Assembly (NCBI GenBank): GCA_000158135.1
Contig: DS999531.1
Coordinates: 960,132 to 1,024,131, forward strand
DNA from: Rhodobacteraceae bacterium KLH11
GTDB taxonomy: Bacteria; Pseudomonadota; Alphaproteobacteria; Rhodobacterales; Rhodobacteraceae
Reading direction: 5' to 3'
Length of the DNA stretch: 64,000 bases
Under the pieces are notes generated by a model, which did not search any database, was not told where the DNA came from, and was given only the letters and a program-made list of their open reading frames with translations. The first letter of the stretch is position 1. Every line of letters starts with the position of its first letter. Of the stretch, positions 27,835 through 36,958 are shown in pieces. The translations under genes were made by a program, and so were the position numbers.

Positions 27835-28619
27835 CAGCGCACCTGCGTTGTCGCGCCCATCATCTGATCCACGGCAGAGATGACCTTGGCGTTCATCTCA
27901 TACCCGCGCTGCGCCTCGATCAGTTCCGTAACCTCGCGCACCGCATCAACCGAGCTGTCCTCCAGGTAACCCTGCCGCAACGTCCCCAACCCGTCTTCCC
28001 CCGGCCTGCCCACGACCGGAGCGCCAGAGGCTTCGGTTTCTTTGAAAAGGTTGCTGCCAACAGCCTCAAGGCCCTTGGCATTCGAGAAACTTGCCATGGT
28101 GAACTCCCCCAGCAACTGCCCCTCGGCGGTGTCGTCGAAATAGGCATAGACCTCACCCGCGGCATTGATCGAGATCGACCGGGCGTCGTCCGGAATGGTG
28201 ATCTCGGGCGCGACGGCAAACCCGTCAGACGTGACGATCAGACCCTCGGCCGAGCGTTTCAGGCTGCCATCCCGCGTATAGGCGGATTGTCCGTTGGGCA
28301 ATGTCACTTCCAGATAGCCACGGCCCTCAATGGCGACATCCAGATCGCTGCCCGTTGCCGAAAGCCCACCCTGTTCCAGTTGAACGGTTACCGCAGCGGG
28401 CCGCACGCCCAGCCCCAGCTGTATGCCGGTCGGCAGCACCGTCCCGTCCGAGGCGCTCACAGCACCTGCGCGCGCCACCTGCTGATAGTGCAGATCGGCG
28501 AACTCGGCACGGCGCGTATTGTAGCCGGTGGTATTCATATTCGCGAGGTTGTTCGAAATCGTTTCAACCCGCATCTGCTGAGCGGTCATGCCGGTTGCCG
28601 CTATTTTCAAAGCACGCAT
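27834..28619 (-). CDS. flgG: Flagellar distal rod protein FlgG
   Basis: 261 residues. N-terminal rod signature QMRVETISNNLANMNTTGYN, FlgG-type core (LPTGIQLGLGVRPAAV, LDVAIEGRGYLEV) and the C-terminal VREVTELIEAQRGYEMNAKV. Encoded right after flgF. Confidence 0.97.
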   Translation of the reverse strand: MRALKIAATGMTAQQMRVETISNNLANMNTTGYNTRRAEFADLHYQQVARAGAVSASDGTVLPTGIQLGLGVRPAAVTVQLEQGGLSATGSDLDVAIEGRGYLEVTLPNGQSAYTRDGSLKRSAEGLIVTSDGFAVAPEITIPDDARSISINAAGEVYAYFDDTAEGQLLGEFTMASFSNAKGLEAVGSNLFKETEASGAPVVGRPGEDGLGTLRQGYLEDSSVDAVREVTELIEAQRGYEMNAKVISAVDQMMGATTQVR

Positions 28620-28639
28620 GTGGTGTCTCCTTCAGGTGT

Positions 28640-29350
28640 TCAGCGCATCAGCGCCTTAAGCGCGCCGCGAACGCGTTCATCTTCAGCGTCAAGAAAGCTT
28701 TGCCCCAGTTCATAGGCGCGCTGGATCTCGATCATCCGGGTAACCTGCCCGATGGCATTGACATTCGAGCCTTCCAGAAACCGGTGCACGACAACCGGTT
28801 CATCGACCGGATCAACCTGACCGGCGGGGCGCAGATAGGTGCGGCCTTCGCGCACCAGATTTTGCGGATCAGCAACCGTATAGACGCCCAGCTGACCCAG
28901 AAGCTGCCCCTCCACGCTCAGTGTGCCATCGCTGCCGACATCTATCGCCGCCGCATCCGGAGGCACAAAAACGGGCGCACCATTGCTGTTGAGAACACGG
29001 TGGCCATCCATCGTGACCAGATCGCCCTCGGCATTGGGTGAGAAGCTTCCGGCCCGGGTCAGCCGGTTGCCTGCAGGCGTCTCGACCATAAAAAACCCAT
29101 CACCCTCGATGGCAAAATCAAAGGACCCTCCGGTTTCAGTAAGCACGCCCTGCTGCAGCGATGTATTTCGCACCTCGGCCCGGGTCAGTGACAGCGATGG
29201 GTTGTCAGGCATATCCCGAATGAACTCTGAAAACACCACCCCCTGCTGGCGATATCCAGTGGTGTTGGCATTGGCGATGTTGTTGGCCACCATCCGCATC
29301 TCGTTCATCAGACCAGACTGGCGTGACAGGGTGACATAAGCGCTGTCCAT
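28640..29350 (-). CDS. flgF: Flagellar proximal rod protein FlgF
   Basis: 236 residues from the ATG at 29350 (MDSAYVTLSRQSGLM), which overlaps the fliQ stop (TGATG); the frame open to 29578 is antisense to fliQ. Rod motif MVANNIANANTTGYRQ, FEGDGFF-like IEGDGFFMVETP, and the C-terminal IGQVTRMIEIQRAYELGQ. Confidence 0.93.
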   Translation of the reverse strand: MDSAYVTLSRQSGLMNEMRMVANNIANANTTGYRQQGVVFSEFIRDMPDNPSLSLTRAEVRNTSLQQGVLTETGGSFDFAIEGDGFFMVETPAGNRLTRAGSFSPNAEGDLVTMDGHRVLNSNGAPVFVPPDAAAIDVGSDGTLSVEGQLLGQLGVYTVADPQNLVREGRTYLRPAGQVDPVDEPVVVHRFLEGSNVNAIGQVTRMIEIQRAYELGQSFLDAEDERVRGALKALMR

Positions 29351-29622
29351 CAGCGACCTCCGGCCATAAGCGGGATCAACGTCCCGGTGAAAAAGGTGAC
29401 AAGCGTCTGGGTCATGAACCCCATCGAAATCCAGAACACGATGACAATGGCGATCAGCTTGGGCACAAAGGTCAGCGTCATCTCCTGCACCGAGGTCAGA
29501 GCCTGAAACAGACCCACTGCAAGGCCCGAGATCAGCGCCACTGCCAGAATCGGAACCGAGGTGATGACCGCAACCCAAAGCGCCTGACGCACGATGTCAT
29601 AGAACAGACCTTCGCTCAGCAT
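29350..29622 (-). CDS. fliQ: Flagellar export gate protein FliQ
   Basis: 90 residues with two membrane helices (ALWVAVITSVPILAVALISGLAVGLFQALTSVQE and a second after TLTFVPKLIAIVIVFWI). Family size is exactly ~89-90. Unusual only in lying inside the rod-gene block, apart from fliR. Confidence 0.94.
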   Translation of the reverse strand: MLSEGLFYDIVRQALWVAVITSVPILAVALISGLAVGLFQALTSVQEMTLTFVPKLIAIVIVFWISMGFMTQTLVTFFTGTLIPLMAGGR

Positions 29623-29625
29623 CGG

Positions 29626-29916
29626 TCAGACCGGCATCCGCAGGATTTCCTGATAGGCCTCAACCACTTTGTTGCGGACAATCACCGCCGTCTCCACCGC
29701 CAGTTCGGTCTGCGCCAGCGCCTGTACCAGCGCGTGCGGGTCGGCCTGCCCCACCATCGAGGATTGCGCCACCTGTTCGCTATGTTTCAGCGTTGCGGCG
29801 AAATCCTGAAAGGTCGATCGCATCCCCTGCGCCATCCCCTGATGATCCGGGTCGGCCTGGGTAGCGGGACGCGCACCAGTATAGCTCTGGGCGGCAGTAA
29901 GTGATCGGATATCCAT
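29626..29916 (-). CDS. fliE: Flagellar hook-basal body complex protein FliE
   Basis: 96 residues. Socket protein between MS ring and rod. The C-terminal part DPHALVQALAQTELAVETAVIVRNKVVEAYQEILRMPV carries the family core; the segment VVEAYQEILRMPV is diagnostic. 3-nt gap to fliQ. Confidence 0.92.
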   Translation of the reverse strand: MDIRSLTAAQSYTGARPATQADPDHQGMAQGMRSTFQDFAATLKHSEQVAQSSMVGQADPHALVQALAQTELAVETAVIVRNKVVEAYQEILRMPV

Positions 29917-29928
29917 TCTGGCTTCCTT

Positions 29929-30315
29929 TTATTTGCGGAGTAAATCCATCAGGCTCGACGACATCTGCCGGGTCTGATCAAACATTTTAAGGTTGGCTTC
30001 GTAGCTGCGCTGCGCCTCACGGGCATCGGCGATTTCAATCATCAGATCGACATTGGAACCACGATAATAGCCCGCTTCATCCGCCATCGGGTGGCCGGGG
30101 TCATAGATCTGGCCCGGATCGCGACGATCAAGTTTGACATGCCCCACCTGAACCAGTTCCGCGCCGCCCCGTTTGACCGTTTCAAACGGGACCGTCTTGC
30201 GCCGATAGCCCGGTGTGTCAGCGTTCGAGATATTTTCAGAAACATGGCGCAACCGCGCCGCCTGCGCGCGCAAAGCGCTGGCCGAGGCTGTCAGGGAATG
30301 GGAAAAATCGCTCAT
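29929..30315 (-). CDS. flgC: Flagellar rod protein FlgC
   Basis: 128 residues. RLRHVSENISNADTPGYRRK at the N-terminus, the FlgC-specific YDPGHPMADEAGYYRGSNVD, and EIADAREAQRSYEANLKMFD at the C-terminus. 13 nt after flgB. Confidence 0.95.
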   Translation of the reverse strand: MSDFSHSLTASASALRAQAARLRHVSENISNADTPGYRRKTVPFETVKRGGAELVQVGHVKLDRRDPGQIYDPGHPMADEAGYYRGSNVDLMIEIADAREAQRSYEANLKMFDQTRQMSSSLMDLLRK

Positions 30316-30327
30316 GCAGATATCCCC

Positions 30328-30714
30328 CTACGCCCGACCCAGACTGGTTCGCAGAATGCCGATGGACGAGCGATAGATCGCCAGTGCGCGGTCATGTTGC
30401 CGCTTTACGTCAACCGCTTTCAGCATCTCTTCTTCCAGCGACACCCCGTTGCCATTTGGCTCGCTTGCCGGGTGGGCCTTGTATTCCGCCCAATGCCGCG
30501 CGTCCGAAATGCCATGCAGATGACCCTGCCGGGTGGCTGTCATTGCCCCCCCGGCCGCTGAGTTTTCGAACACGTTCTGAAAAGGCGTGATATCCTTGGG
30601 CTGGTATCCCGGCGTATCGGCGTTTGCCATGTTACGCGAAATGACGGCCTGCCGTTGCCCAGCATGGGTTGCCATTGCGTACGCTGTCTTAAAGACGTTC
30701 AGGTCATAGAACAT
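30328..30714 (-). CDS. flgB: Flagellar rod protein FlgB
   Basis: 128 residues from the ATG at 30714 (MFYDLNVFKTAYAMA), preceded by GGGAGAAG. Rod motif RQAVISRNMANADTPGYQ. First gene of the minus-strand basal-body operon. A CtrA-like half site lies 24 bp upstream. Confidence 0.9.
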   Translation of the reverse strand: MFYDLNVFKTAYAMATHAGQRQAVISRNMANADTPGYQPKDITPFQNVFENSAAGGAMTATRQGHLHGISDARHWAEYKAHPASEPNGNGVSLEEEMLKAVDVKRQHDRALAIYRSSIGILRTSLGRA

Positions 30715-30737
30715 CGGGGCTTCTCCCTCGATCAATT

Positions 30738-30752
30738 TCAATCAAGGCTTAA
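30738..30752 (-). promoter_or_regulatory. CtrA-like site upstream of flgB (TTAA-N7-TTGA)
   Basis: Minus strand TTAA-GCCTTGA-TTGA, a 7 of 8 match to the CtrA consensus TTAA-N7-TTAA, 24 bp before the flgB start in the divergent flgB/fliI region. Confidence 0.4.
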
Positions 30753-30799
30753 CCCCGATTCCTTTAGAAACCGTTTTCAGCGAACCAGTTGGAGACTTC

Positions 30800-32164
30800 A
30801 TGATGTCCGATCCCGATCCGATGCGTCTGAAATGCGAACTCGACAGGATGCGTGCCGTGCGACATACCGGGCGCGTCAGCGGCGTTACCGGCGGCGTGAT
30901 CCGGATTGATGGTCTGGCCCAGCGGGCCCGAATCGGTGATCATCTGACTTTGCGCCGAAACAGCGGCCCGGACCTGCAGGGCGAGGTGCTGCATGTGGAC
31001 GCCGACCAGATTCACATGCTGCCCGGTGCCGCGCCTGATGGGGTTTCTCTGGGTGATCCGGTCTCGCTGGATCAACTGCCCGCCTTTGCGCCGGGGATGC
31101 ACTGGCTGGGGCGTGTCATTGATCCGTTTGGGGCACCTCTGGACGGCAAGCCTCTGCTGCCCGGCACGCAGGAGTGCGATCTTATGCAAACCCCACCCGC
31201 CGCGGTTTCGCGCAAACCATTGGGCGCGCGTATGGAAACCGGTTTGGCGATACTCAATACGATGCTGCCCATTGTACAGGGTCAGCGGATCGGGTTGTTC
31301 GCCGGGTCAGGTGTTGGCAAATCAACCCTGTTGGCCACGCTTGCCCGCACGATGCAGGCCGATGCCGTGGTTGTGGCGCTGGTCGGCGAACGTGGCCGCG
31401 AGGTAAATGAGTTTGTCGAGACAGCACTGGGCGCAGATGGCATGAGACGATCCGTCGTGGTGGCGGCAACATCGGATCAGTCCGCGCTTGCCCGCAGGCG
31501 CTGCGCATGGTCTGCCATGTCGGTGGCCGAATACCTGCGCGATCAGGGGCTGAACGTCTTGTTCCTGGCCGATTCGGTTACGCGCTTTGCCGAGGCACAT
31601 CGCGAGATTGCCGTTGCAACGGGCGAATCGGCCTCGCTGCGCGGTTTCCCTCCTTCGGTCACGCCGTTGATCGCCAATCTGTGTGAGCGCGCAGGCCCCG
31701 GCACGGCCCAGCAGGGTGACATCACGGCCGTATTCAGCGTTTTGGTGGCAGGCTCGGATATGGATGAACCCATCGCCGATATTCTGCGCGGGGTGCTGGA
31801 CGGGCATATCGTGCTGAGCCGCGACATTGCCGAACGGGGCCGGTATCCGGCCATCGACCTCAGCAAATCCGTGTCACGCAGCCTGCCGGGTGCCGCAACA
31901 GAGGATGAAAATCAGGTTATCACAGACGCCCGAAAGCTTGTCGGCAGCTATGAGCAATCCGAGGTTATGATCAAAGCCGGGCTATACGCCGAAGGTGCCG
32001 ATCCCCTGCTGGACCGCGCCGTTCGCGTTCATGATGAACTGGATGCCTTCTTCGGCAAGGCTGATGCAGAGGGGATCAAAAACAGTTTCAACCGCTTGTC
32101 TTTGATCCTGCGGCGCGCCGGTTCGAACCCGGTGCAGGAAACGCAGAATTCAAGACAGTTTTAG
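30800..32164 (+). CDS. fliI: Flagellum-specific ATPase FliI
   Basis: 454 residues. Walker A FAGSGVGKSTLLATLAR, LVGERGREVNEF, ADSVTRFAEAHREIA and the Walker-B-like NVLFLADSV region are intact, and the C-terminal YEQSEVMIKAGLYAEGADP is typical. Drives or assists flagellar export. The start is at 30800 or the adjacent Met at 30803. Divergent from flgB. Confidence 0.96.
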   Translation: MMSDPDPMRLKCELDRMRAVRHTGRVSGVTGGVIRIDGLAQRARIGDHLTLRRNSGPDLQGEVLHVDADQIHMLPGAAPDGVSLGDPVSLDQLPAFAPGMHWLGRVIDPFGAPLDGKPLLPGTQECDLMQTPPAAVSRKPLGARMETGLAILNTMLPIVQGQRIGLFAGSGVGKSTLLATLARTMQADAVVVALVGERGREVNEFVETALGADGMRRSVVVAATSDQSALARRRCAWSAMSVAEYLRDQGLNVLFLADSVTRFAEAHREIAVATGESASLRGFPPSVTPLIANLCERAGPGTAQQGDITAVFSVLVAGSDMDEPIADILRGVLDGHIVLSRDIAERGRYPAIDLSKSVSRSLPGAATEDENQVITDARKLVGSYEQSEVMIKAGLYAEGADPLLDRAVRVHDELDAFFGKADAEGIKNSFNRLSLILRRAGSNPVQETQNSRQF

Positions 32165-32167
32165 GTG

Positions 32168-32182
32168 TTAAGCCCACCTTAA
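32168..32182 (+). promoter_or_regulatory. Perfect CtrA box (TTAA-N7-TTAA) upstream of motB
   Basis: TTAA-GCCCACC-TTAA, an exact match to the CtrA consensus, directly after the fliI stop and 47 bp before the motB ATG. Confidence 0.6.
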
Positions 32183-32229
32183 GACCTGCCCTGCTACCCC
32201 GGTAAGCGGGTGATATAAAGGTGTTGGAG

Positions 32230-33069
32230 ATGGGTGCGCAAACCAATGTGGCGCCAATCATCATCAAGAAGAAACGTGTATCAGGTGGCGATGGCCACCA
32301 CGGCGGTGCGTGGAAGGTTGCGTATGCGGACTTCGTGACGGCCATGATGGCGTTCTTCATGTTGATGTGGCTGCTGAATGCAACGACCGAGACACAACGC
32401 AAAGGCCTGGCGGATTACTTTTCGCCGACCATTCCGCTGAACCCGGTATCGGGCGGCGGGGATGGGGCCTTTGGTGGGGATAACATGTTCTCGGAAAATA
32501 CCATGGTGATGGACGGATCGGGGGCCAGCAACCGGAACCCGACCGAGGCCAAAAAGGCCCGCGGTTCAACAGGCGTGGATGCACAAGGCGGCGGCAAAGG
32601 CGCGTTCGAGGATTTCTCGTCGCTCGAAGCACAGCTGCTGGGTCGCACCGGGGAAAGCCTGGTATCCGACGAGATGCTCAAACACATCGTGACCCGGGTC
32701 ACCGATGAAGGGCTGGTGGTTGAACTCTTCTCGACCGAAGATCAACCGCTGTTCGAATCGGGCAGCGACAAACCAACACAGATGATGCGGGCGCTGACCC
32801 TGCTGGTGGCCCGATCCTCGGATCTGGTGACCAATTCCATCGCCGTCGAGGGGCATGTGCGGTCTGCGCCCGTGGTGCTGGCGCATAATCCTACCTGGGA
32901 TCTGTCGACCACGCGGGCACAGATCACCCGTCAATTACTGCAAAACAAGGGTGTTCAGCCACAGCGGCTGGTCCGTGTGGCCGGGCATGCAGACCGGGAA
33001 CATGCGCTCGAAAATCCGATGGCAGTGCGCAACGACCGGGTCGAAATCATCTTTCTGCGCACCCCATGA
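32230..33069 (+). CDS. motB: Flagellar motor stator protein MotB
   Basis: 279 residues from the ATG at 32230; a GTG at 32221 is an alternative. Single transmembrane helix AYADFVTAMMAFFMLMWLLN containing the proton-binding Asp, the plug segment GLADYFSP, a Gly/Ser linker, and the C-terminal OmpA-like peptidoglycan-binding domain (AVEGHVRSAPV, LSTTRAQITRQLL, VAGHADREHA, MAVRNDRVEIIFL). motA is not adjacent, unlike in most genomes. Confidence 0.92.
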   Translation: MGAQTNVAPIIIKKKRVSGGDGHHGGAWKVAYADFVTAMMAFFMLMWLLNATTETQRKGLADYFSPTIPLNPVSGGGDGAFGGDNMFSENTMVMDGSGASNRNPTEAKKARGSTGVDAQGGGKGAFEDFSSLEAQLLGRTGESLVSDEMLKHIVTRVTDEGLVVELFSTEDQPLFESGSDKPTQMMRALTLLVARSSDLVTNSIAVEGHVRSAPVVLAHNPTWDLSTTRAQITRQLLQNKGVQPQRLVRVAGHADREHALENPMAVRNDRVEIIFLRTP

Positions 33070-33098
33070 GATATAATGGATAGAGAGCATTTTACCTG

Positions 33099-33113
33099 TT
33101 AGCGCGCTGTTAA
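33099..33113 (+). promoter_or_regulatory. CtrA-like site upstream of flgE (TTAG-N7-TTAA)
   Basis: TTAG-CGCGCTG-TTAA, 7 of 8 to the CtrA consensus, 54 bp before the flgE ATG and at nearly the same distance as the perfect box before motB. Confidence 0.5.
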
Positions 33114-33167
33114 GGGCCAGTGCGGTACGTGTTGCATCAACGAATGACGCAACAGAAGGGCGTGCTG

Positions 33168-34463
33168 ATGACCATTTCCTCTTCGCTGAATGCCGGTGTG
33201 GCGGCGCTGAAGGCCAATGCCAACAGGCTGGCCACGATCTCCGACAACATCGCCAACTCATCTACCTTCGGCTACAAGCGGGTCGAGACGGACTTTCATT
33301 CCATGGTGACCTCGGGCCAGGGTGGCAGCTATTCCGCAGGCGGGGTCAGAACCACCAGTCAGCGCCTGATCGACCAGCGGGGATCGCTGGTGACAACCAA
33401 CAACTCAACCGATCTTGCCGTGCGCGGGCGCGGCATGTTGCCAGTCCGGCCCAGTTCGCAAATCGCTGCGGGCTCGAACGAAATGATGCTGACCACAACC
33501 GGCTCATTCCGCACAAATGAAGAAGGGTATCTTGTCACCCAATCCGGGCTTGTCCTGCTGGGCTGGCGGGCCGCGGCGGACGGATCTATCCCCAGCGTGC
33601 CACGTGATACCCCGGCGGCGCTGGAACCCATTCAACTCAGCGTCAATCAGCTCTCAGGTGCGCCGACGACGGAAATGAACCTGCGCATGAACCTGCCCGC
33701 AACAGCAACAGATGCTGGCGCGCCGGGGGATGCCCAGCCTCTGTCAGTTGAATATTTTGACAATCTGGGTAAATCCGAAAGCGTTGATATCGAGCTGGTC
33801 CCGACAGTCCCGGCCGTCGGTTCCAGTAATGAATGGACCATGACCCTGCGTGATTCGGCATCCGGTGGCACCGTGATCGGGGAATATACGCTGACCTTCA
33901 CCGACAGCCGCACCGCTGGCGGCACACTGGCCAGCGTCACTGCCGTGACAGGGGGTGCCTATGATCCGGCAACCGGCAGCATGGTTGTCAACGTGGCTGG
34001 TGGCCCGATGGAGATCAATATCGGCCAGCTGGGCGATGCAGATGGCATAACCCAGCTTTCCGACACATTTGCACCCGTATCGATCACACGCGATGGGTCG
34101 GCGGTTGGCACGATGACAAGCGTGCAGGTCGATGAAAACGGATATGTCTACGCGTTTTATGATACCGGGGTCAGCCGTCGGATGTTCCAGATCCCCCTGG
34201 CCGATGTACCCAACCCAAACGGGCTGACGGCACTGGACAGCCAGACCTATGCCCCCTCACGTGACAGTGGCACATTTTTCCTATGGAACGCAGGCGAGGG
34301 GCCGACAGGTGATCTTGTTTCATTCGCGCGCGAGGAATCGACCACTGATGTCGCCACCGAACTCACCTCGATGATCCAGACCCAACGGGCCTATTCCTCC
34401 AGCGCCAAAGTCATCCAGACGGTGGATGAGATGCTGCAGGAAACCACCAATATCAAACGCTGA
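33168..34463 (+). CDS. flgE: Flagellar hook protein FlgE
   Basis: 431 residues from the ATG at 33168 (MTISSSLNAGV), with AGAAGGG upstream. N-terminal RLATISDNIANSSTFGYKRV, LTTTGSFRTNEEGYLVTQSG, and C-terminal ATELTSMIQTQRAYSSSAKV; the middle is a Gly/Thr/Ser-rich variable D2/D3 domain (about 170-330). First of flgE-flgK-flgL-flgI. Confidence 0.94.
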   Translation: MTISSSLNAGVAALKANANRLATISDNIANSSTFGYKRVETDFHSMVTSGQGGSYSAGGVRTTSQRLIDQRGSLVTTNNSTDLAVRGRGMLPVRPSSQIAAGSNEMMLTTTGSFRTNEEGYLVTQSGLVLLGWRAAADGSIPSVPRDTPAALEPIQLSVNQLSGAPTTEMNLRMNLPATATDAGAPGDAQPLSVEYFDNLGKSESVDIELVPTVPAVGSSNEWTMTLRDSASGGTVIGEYTLTFTDSRTAGGTLASVTAVTGGAYDPATGSMVVNVAGGPMEINIGQLGDADGITQLSDTFAPVSITRDGSAVGTMTSVQVDENGYVYAFYDTGVSRRMFQIPLADVPNPNGLTALDSQTYAPSRDSGTFFLWNAGEGPTGDLVSFAREESTTDVATELTSMIQTQRAYSSSAKVIQTVDEMLQETTNIKR

Positions 34464-34496
34464 TCCGCGGAGTGACCGACGGAAAGGAATGATCCG

Positions 34497-35948
34497 ATGA
34501 ACATGTCGACAGCACTGAACAACGCACTGGGCGGGCTGAATGCAGCCAGCCGCGGGGCAGCGGTGGTTTCGGGAAATATCGCAAATGCTTTGACCCCTGG
34601 TTATGCGCGCAGAACGCTCGAACTCACGACCAGCCCGATTTCCGGAAATGGTGTGCGGGTTGTCGGTATCACGCGACATCAGGATCCGGTGCTCATCGCA
34701 AATCGCCGGGCAACAGACGCTGATCTGGCTGCGGCAAAAACCGTTTCCGCGTTTCACGCAGGGTTTGAACAATTGGTAGGTACGGCGGATGACGCTACTT
34801 CAATCGCGGCCAGACTGGCGGAGTTCGAAAGCAGTCTGATCACCGCAGCAAGCCTGCCTGATTCAGCCCAAAGGCTGGATCAAGCCGCCCGTGCGGGTGC
34901 CGGGCTGAGCGCAACGCTCAACCATGCATCCGAGGGGTTGCGCCAGATGCGATCCGATGCAGATCGCACAATTGGCAAGCAGATTGACACCCTGAACCAA
35001 ACGCTGAAAGACATCGAAAAACTGAACGCTCGTATTCCTGCGGTCAGCAATTCGGGTGGAGACATCGGCGCGCTGCTGGATCAGCGGCAGATATTGATCG
35101 ATCAGGTCAATGAACTGGTCCCCGTGAATGTCGTTGCGCGTGCAAATGATCAGGTTTCCCTCTATTCCGATGGCGGGTTGATCCTGCTGGAGGGCCCCGC
35201 CGCCGAATTCTCGTTCTCGACAACTGGCGATACGATGCCGCATATGACAATTGGCAACGGCCTGCTGTCTGGTCTCGAAGTCAACGGTCAACCGGTTCGG
35301 ATTGACGGAGATTTTGCGCAGATCAGAGGTGGTGCACTGATGTCACAATTCATGATCCGCGATGAGCTGGCGGTTGAGGCTCAGGCTGATCTGGACGCCG
35401 TTGCCCGAGATCTGATCGAACGGTTTGAAGCCCCGGGCCTGGACCCGACAACCCTCGCCACCGATCCCGGCTTGTTCACGGACGAAGGGAATCGTTTTGA
35501 TCCGGCCCTGCAAACGGGCCTCGCGTCACGTATCACACTGAACGCGACGGTCGATCCCGACACAGGCGGCGATAGCTGGAGGTTGCGCGCGGGTTTGGGT
35601 GCGACGCTACCGGGCGCACCGGGCGATGCGAGCCTGCTGCACGCCTTCGGCGCCGCTCTAACCGAGGCCCGCCCCAGTCCGGGATTGAGCTTCGGCACCG
35701 GGTCTCTGCGCGCTGCCGAGATATCCGAGGCGCTTTTATCCCGGGCCGGGGCCAACGCACATTCAGCCGACCAACGCAGAAGCTTTGCGGCAAACGCGCA
35801 GCTTGAGATGGAAAAGATCGTTGCAGAGCAGGGTGTTGACAGTGACGTGGAACTGCAGCGCCTGATGCAGATCGAGCAGGCCTATGCTGCAAATGCGCGT
35901 ATCGTCGCGGTCGTCGACGAATTGATGGACACTCTACTGAGGCTTTGA
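34497..35948 (+). CDS. flgK: Hook-filament junction protein FlgK (HAP1)
   Basis: 483 residues. N-terminal VVSGNIANALTPGYARRTLE and ISRHQDP-like VGITRHQDPVLI; middle helical DTLNQTLKDIEKLNARIP and GALLDQRQILIDQVNELV; C-terminal DVELQRLMQIEQAYAANARI. Typical junction protein. Shared operon with flgE and flgL. Confidence 0.93.
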   Translation: MNMSTALNNALGGLNAASRGAAVVSGNIANALTPGYARRTLELTTSPISGNGVRVVGITRHQDPVLIANRRATDADLAAAKTVSAFHAGFEQLVGTADDATSIAARLAEFESSLITAASLPDSAQRLDQAARAGAGLSATLNHASEGLRQMRSDADRTIGKQIDTLNQTLKDIEKLNARIPAVSNSGGDIGALLDQRQILIDQVNELVPVNVVARANDQVSLYSDGGLILLEGPAAEFSFSTTGDTMPHMTIGNGLLSGLEVNGQPVRIDGDFAQIRGGALMSQFMIRDELAVEAQADLDAVARDLIERFEAPGLDPTTLATDPGLFTDEGNRFDPALQTGLASRITLNATVDPDTGGDSWRLRAGLGATLPGAPGDASLLHAFGAALTEARPSPGLSFGTGSLRAAEISEALLSRAGANAHSADQRRSFAANAQLEMEKIVAEQGVDSDVELQRLMQIEQAYAANARIVAVVDELMDTLLRL

Positions 35949-35950
35949 AC

Positions 35951-36958
35951 ATGACATTGAACTCAATCGGCGATCTGGCCCGCGGCCTCACCCTCAGGAC
36001 CCGCAGCACCGAGATCAAGTCACAAATCGAAACCCTGTCGTATGAGATGTCGACCGGCAAGGCGCAGGATATCTCGGGCCGTCTGGACGGCGATTATTCA
36101 CACCTTCTGGACCTTGATCGGAATCTTGACCGGCTAGAGGCCTTTTCTGTTGCCACTGCCGAAGCCCGCCTGTTCACCGATGCGATGCAACTGAGCCTGA
36201 CAACTTTCAGCGATTCATTGGCCGAAATGTCTGCCGCCCTGCTGTCATTCGGGACGTCAAACCAGGCGGTGACACACACACAGGCCTCGGCTCAGGCAAG
36301 AAATGAGCTGGATACGATGATTTCGTCACTGAACACGCGAACCGGCGGGCGCAGCCTGTTTTCCGGAACGGCAACGGATGTTTCACCGCTGCCACCGGCT
36401 GATACCCTGCTGACCGCCTTGCAGGCCGAACTGACCGGTCTGACCAGCGCGACGGATATCCGGCAGGCCGCCGAGAACTGGTTCAATGATCCCACCGGGT
36501 TTGACGCAATGATTTATCAGGGCAATGCGACTGCGCTGGCCCCGATGCAGATTTCCGAGAACGAGCAGATAGACGTTCCGATCACCGCAACCGATCCCGC
36601 GCTCAAGGCCGCGTTGCGCGATGTTGCTGTAGCGGCCCTGGCATCCGAGGATGCGTTGGCCTTGGCCCCGGAGGTACAGACTGCCCTGTTCACAGAACTT
36701 GGTGTCAATCTGGCGAATACTCAGGATGAAACCGTTAATCTGCGGGCTCAGGTTGGCGCGGCTGAAGCGCGCGTCGAACAGGCGGCCACGCGCAATGCTG
36801 CCGCAAAGACCAGCACCGAGCACGCCCGCAACGAATTGATCGCCGCCGACCCGTATGAAACCGCAGCCCGTTTGCAAACCGTGCAGTTCCAGCTGGAAAG
36901 CCTTTACTCTGTGACCGTGCGCAATGCCAATCTTTCGCTGGTGAATTTCCTGAGATGA
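35951..36958 (+). CDS. flgL: Hook-filament junction protein FlgL (HAP3)
   Basis: 335 residues from the ATG at 35951, 2 nt after the flgK stop; the TTG at 35945 is disfavoured. Flagellin-like helical N-terminus (LRTRSTEIKSQIETLSYEM, SGRLDGDYSHLLDLDRNLDR) and C-terminus. Joins FlgK to flagellin. The stop overlaps the flgI start by 4 nt. Confidence 0.88.
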   Translation: MTLNSIGDLARGLTLRTRSTEIKSQIETLSYEMSTGKAQDISGRLDGDYSHLLDLDRNLDRLEAFSVATAEARLFTDAMQLSLTTFSDSLAEMSAALLSFGTSNQAVTHTQASAQARNELDTMISSLNTRTGGRSLFSGTATDVSPLPPADTLLTALQAELTGLTSATDIRQAAENWFNDPTGFDAMIYQGNATALAPMQISENEQIDVPITATDPALKAALRDVAVAALASEDALALAPEVQTALFTELGVNLANTQDETVNLRAQVGAAEARVEQAATRNAAAKTSTEHARNELIAADPYETAARLQTVQFQLESLYSVTVRNANLSLVNFLR

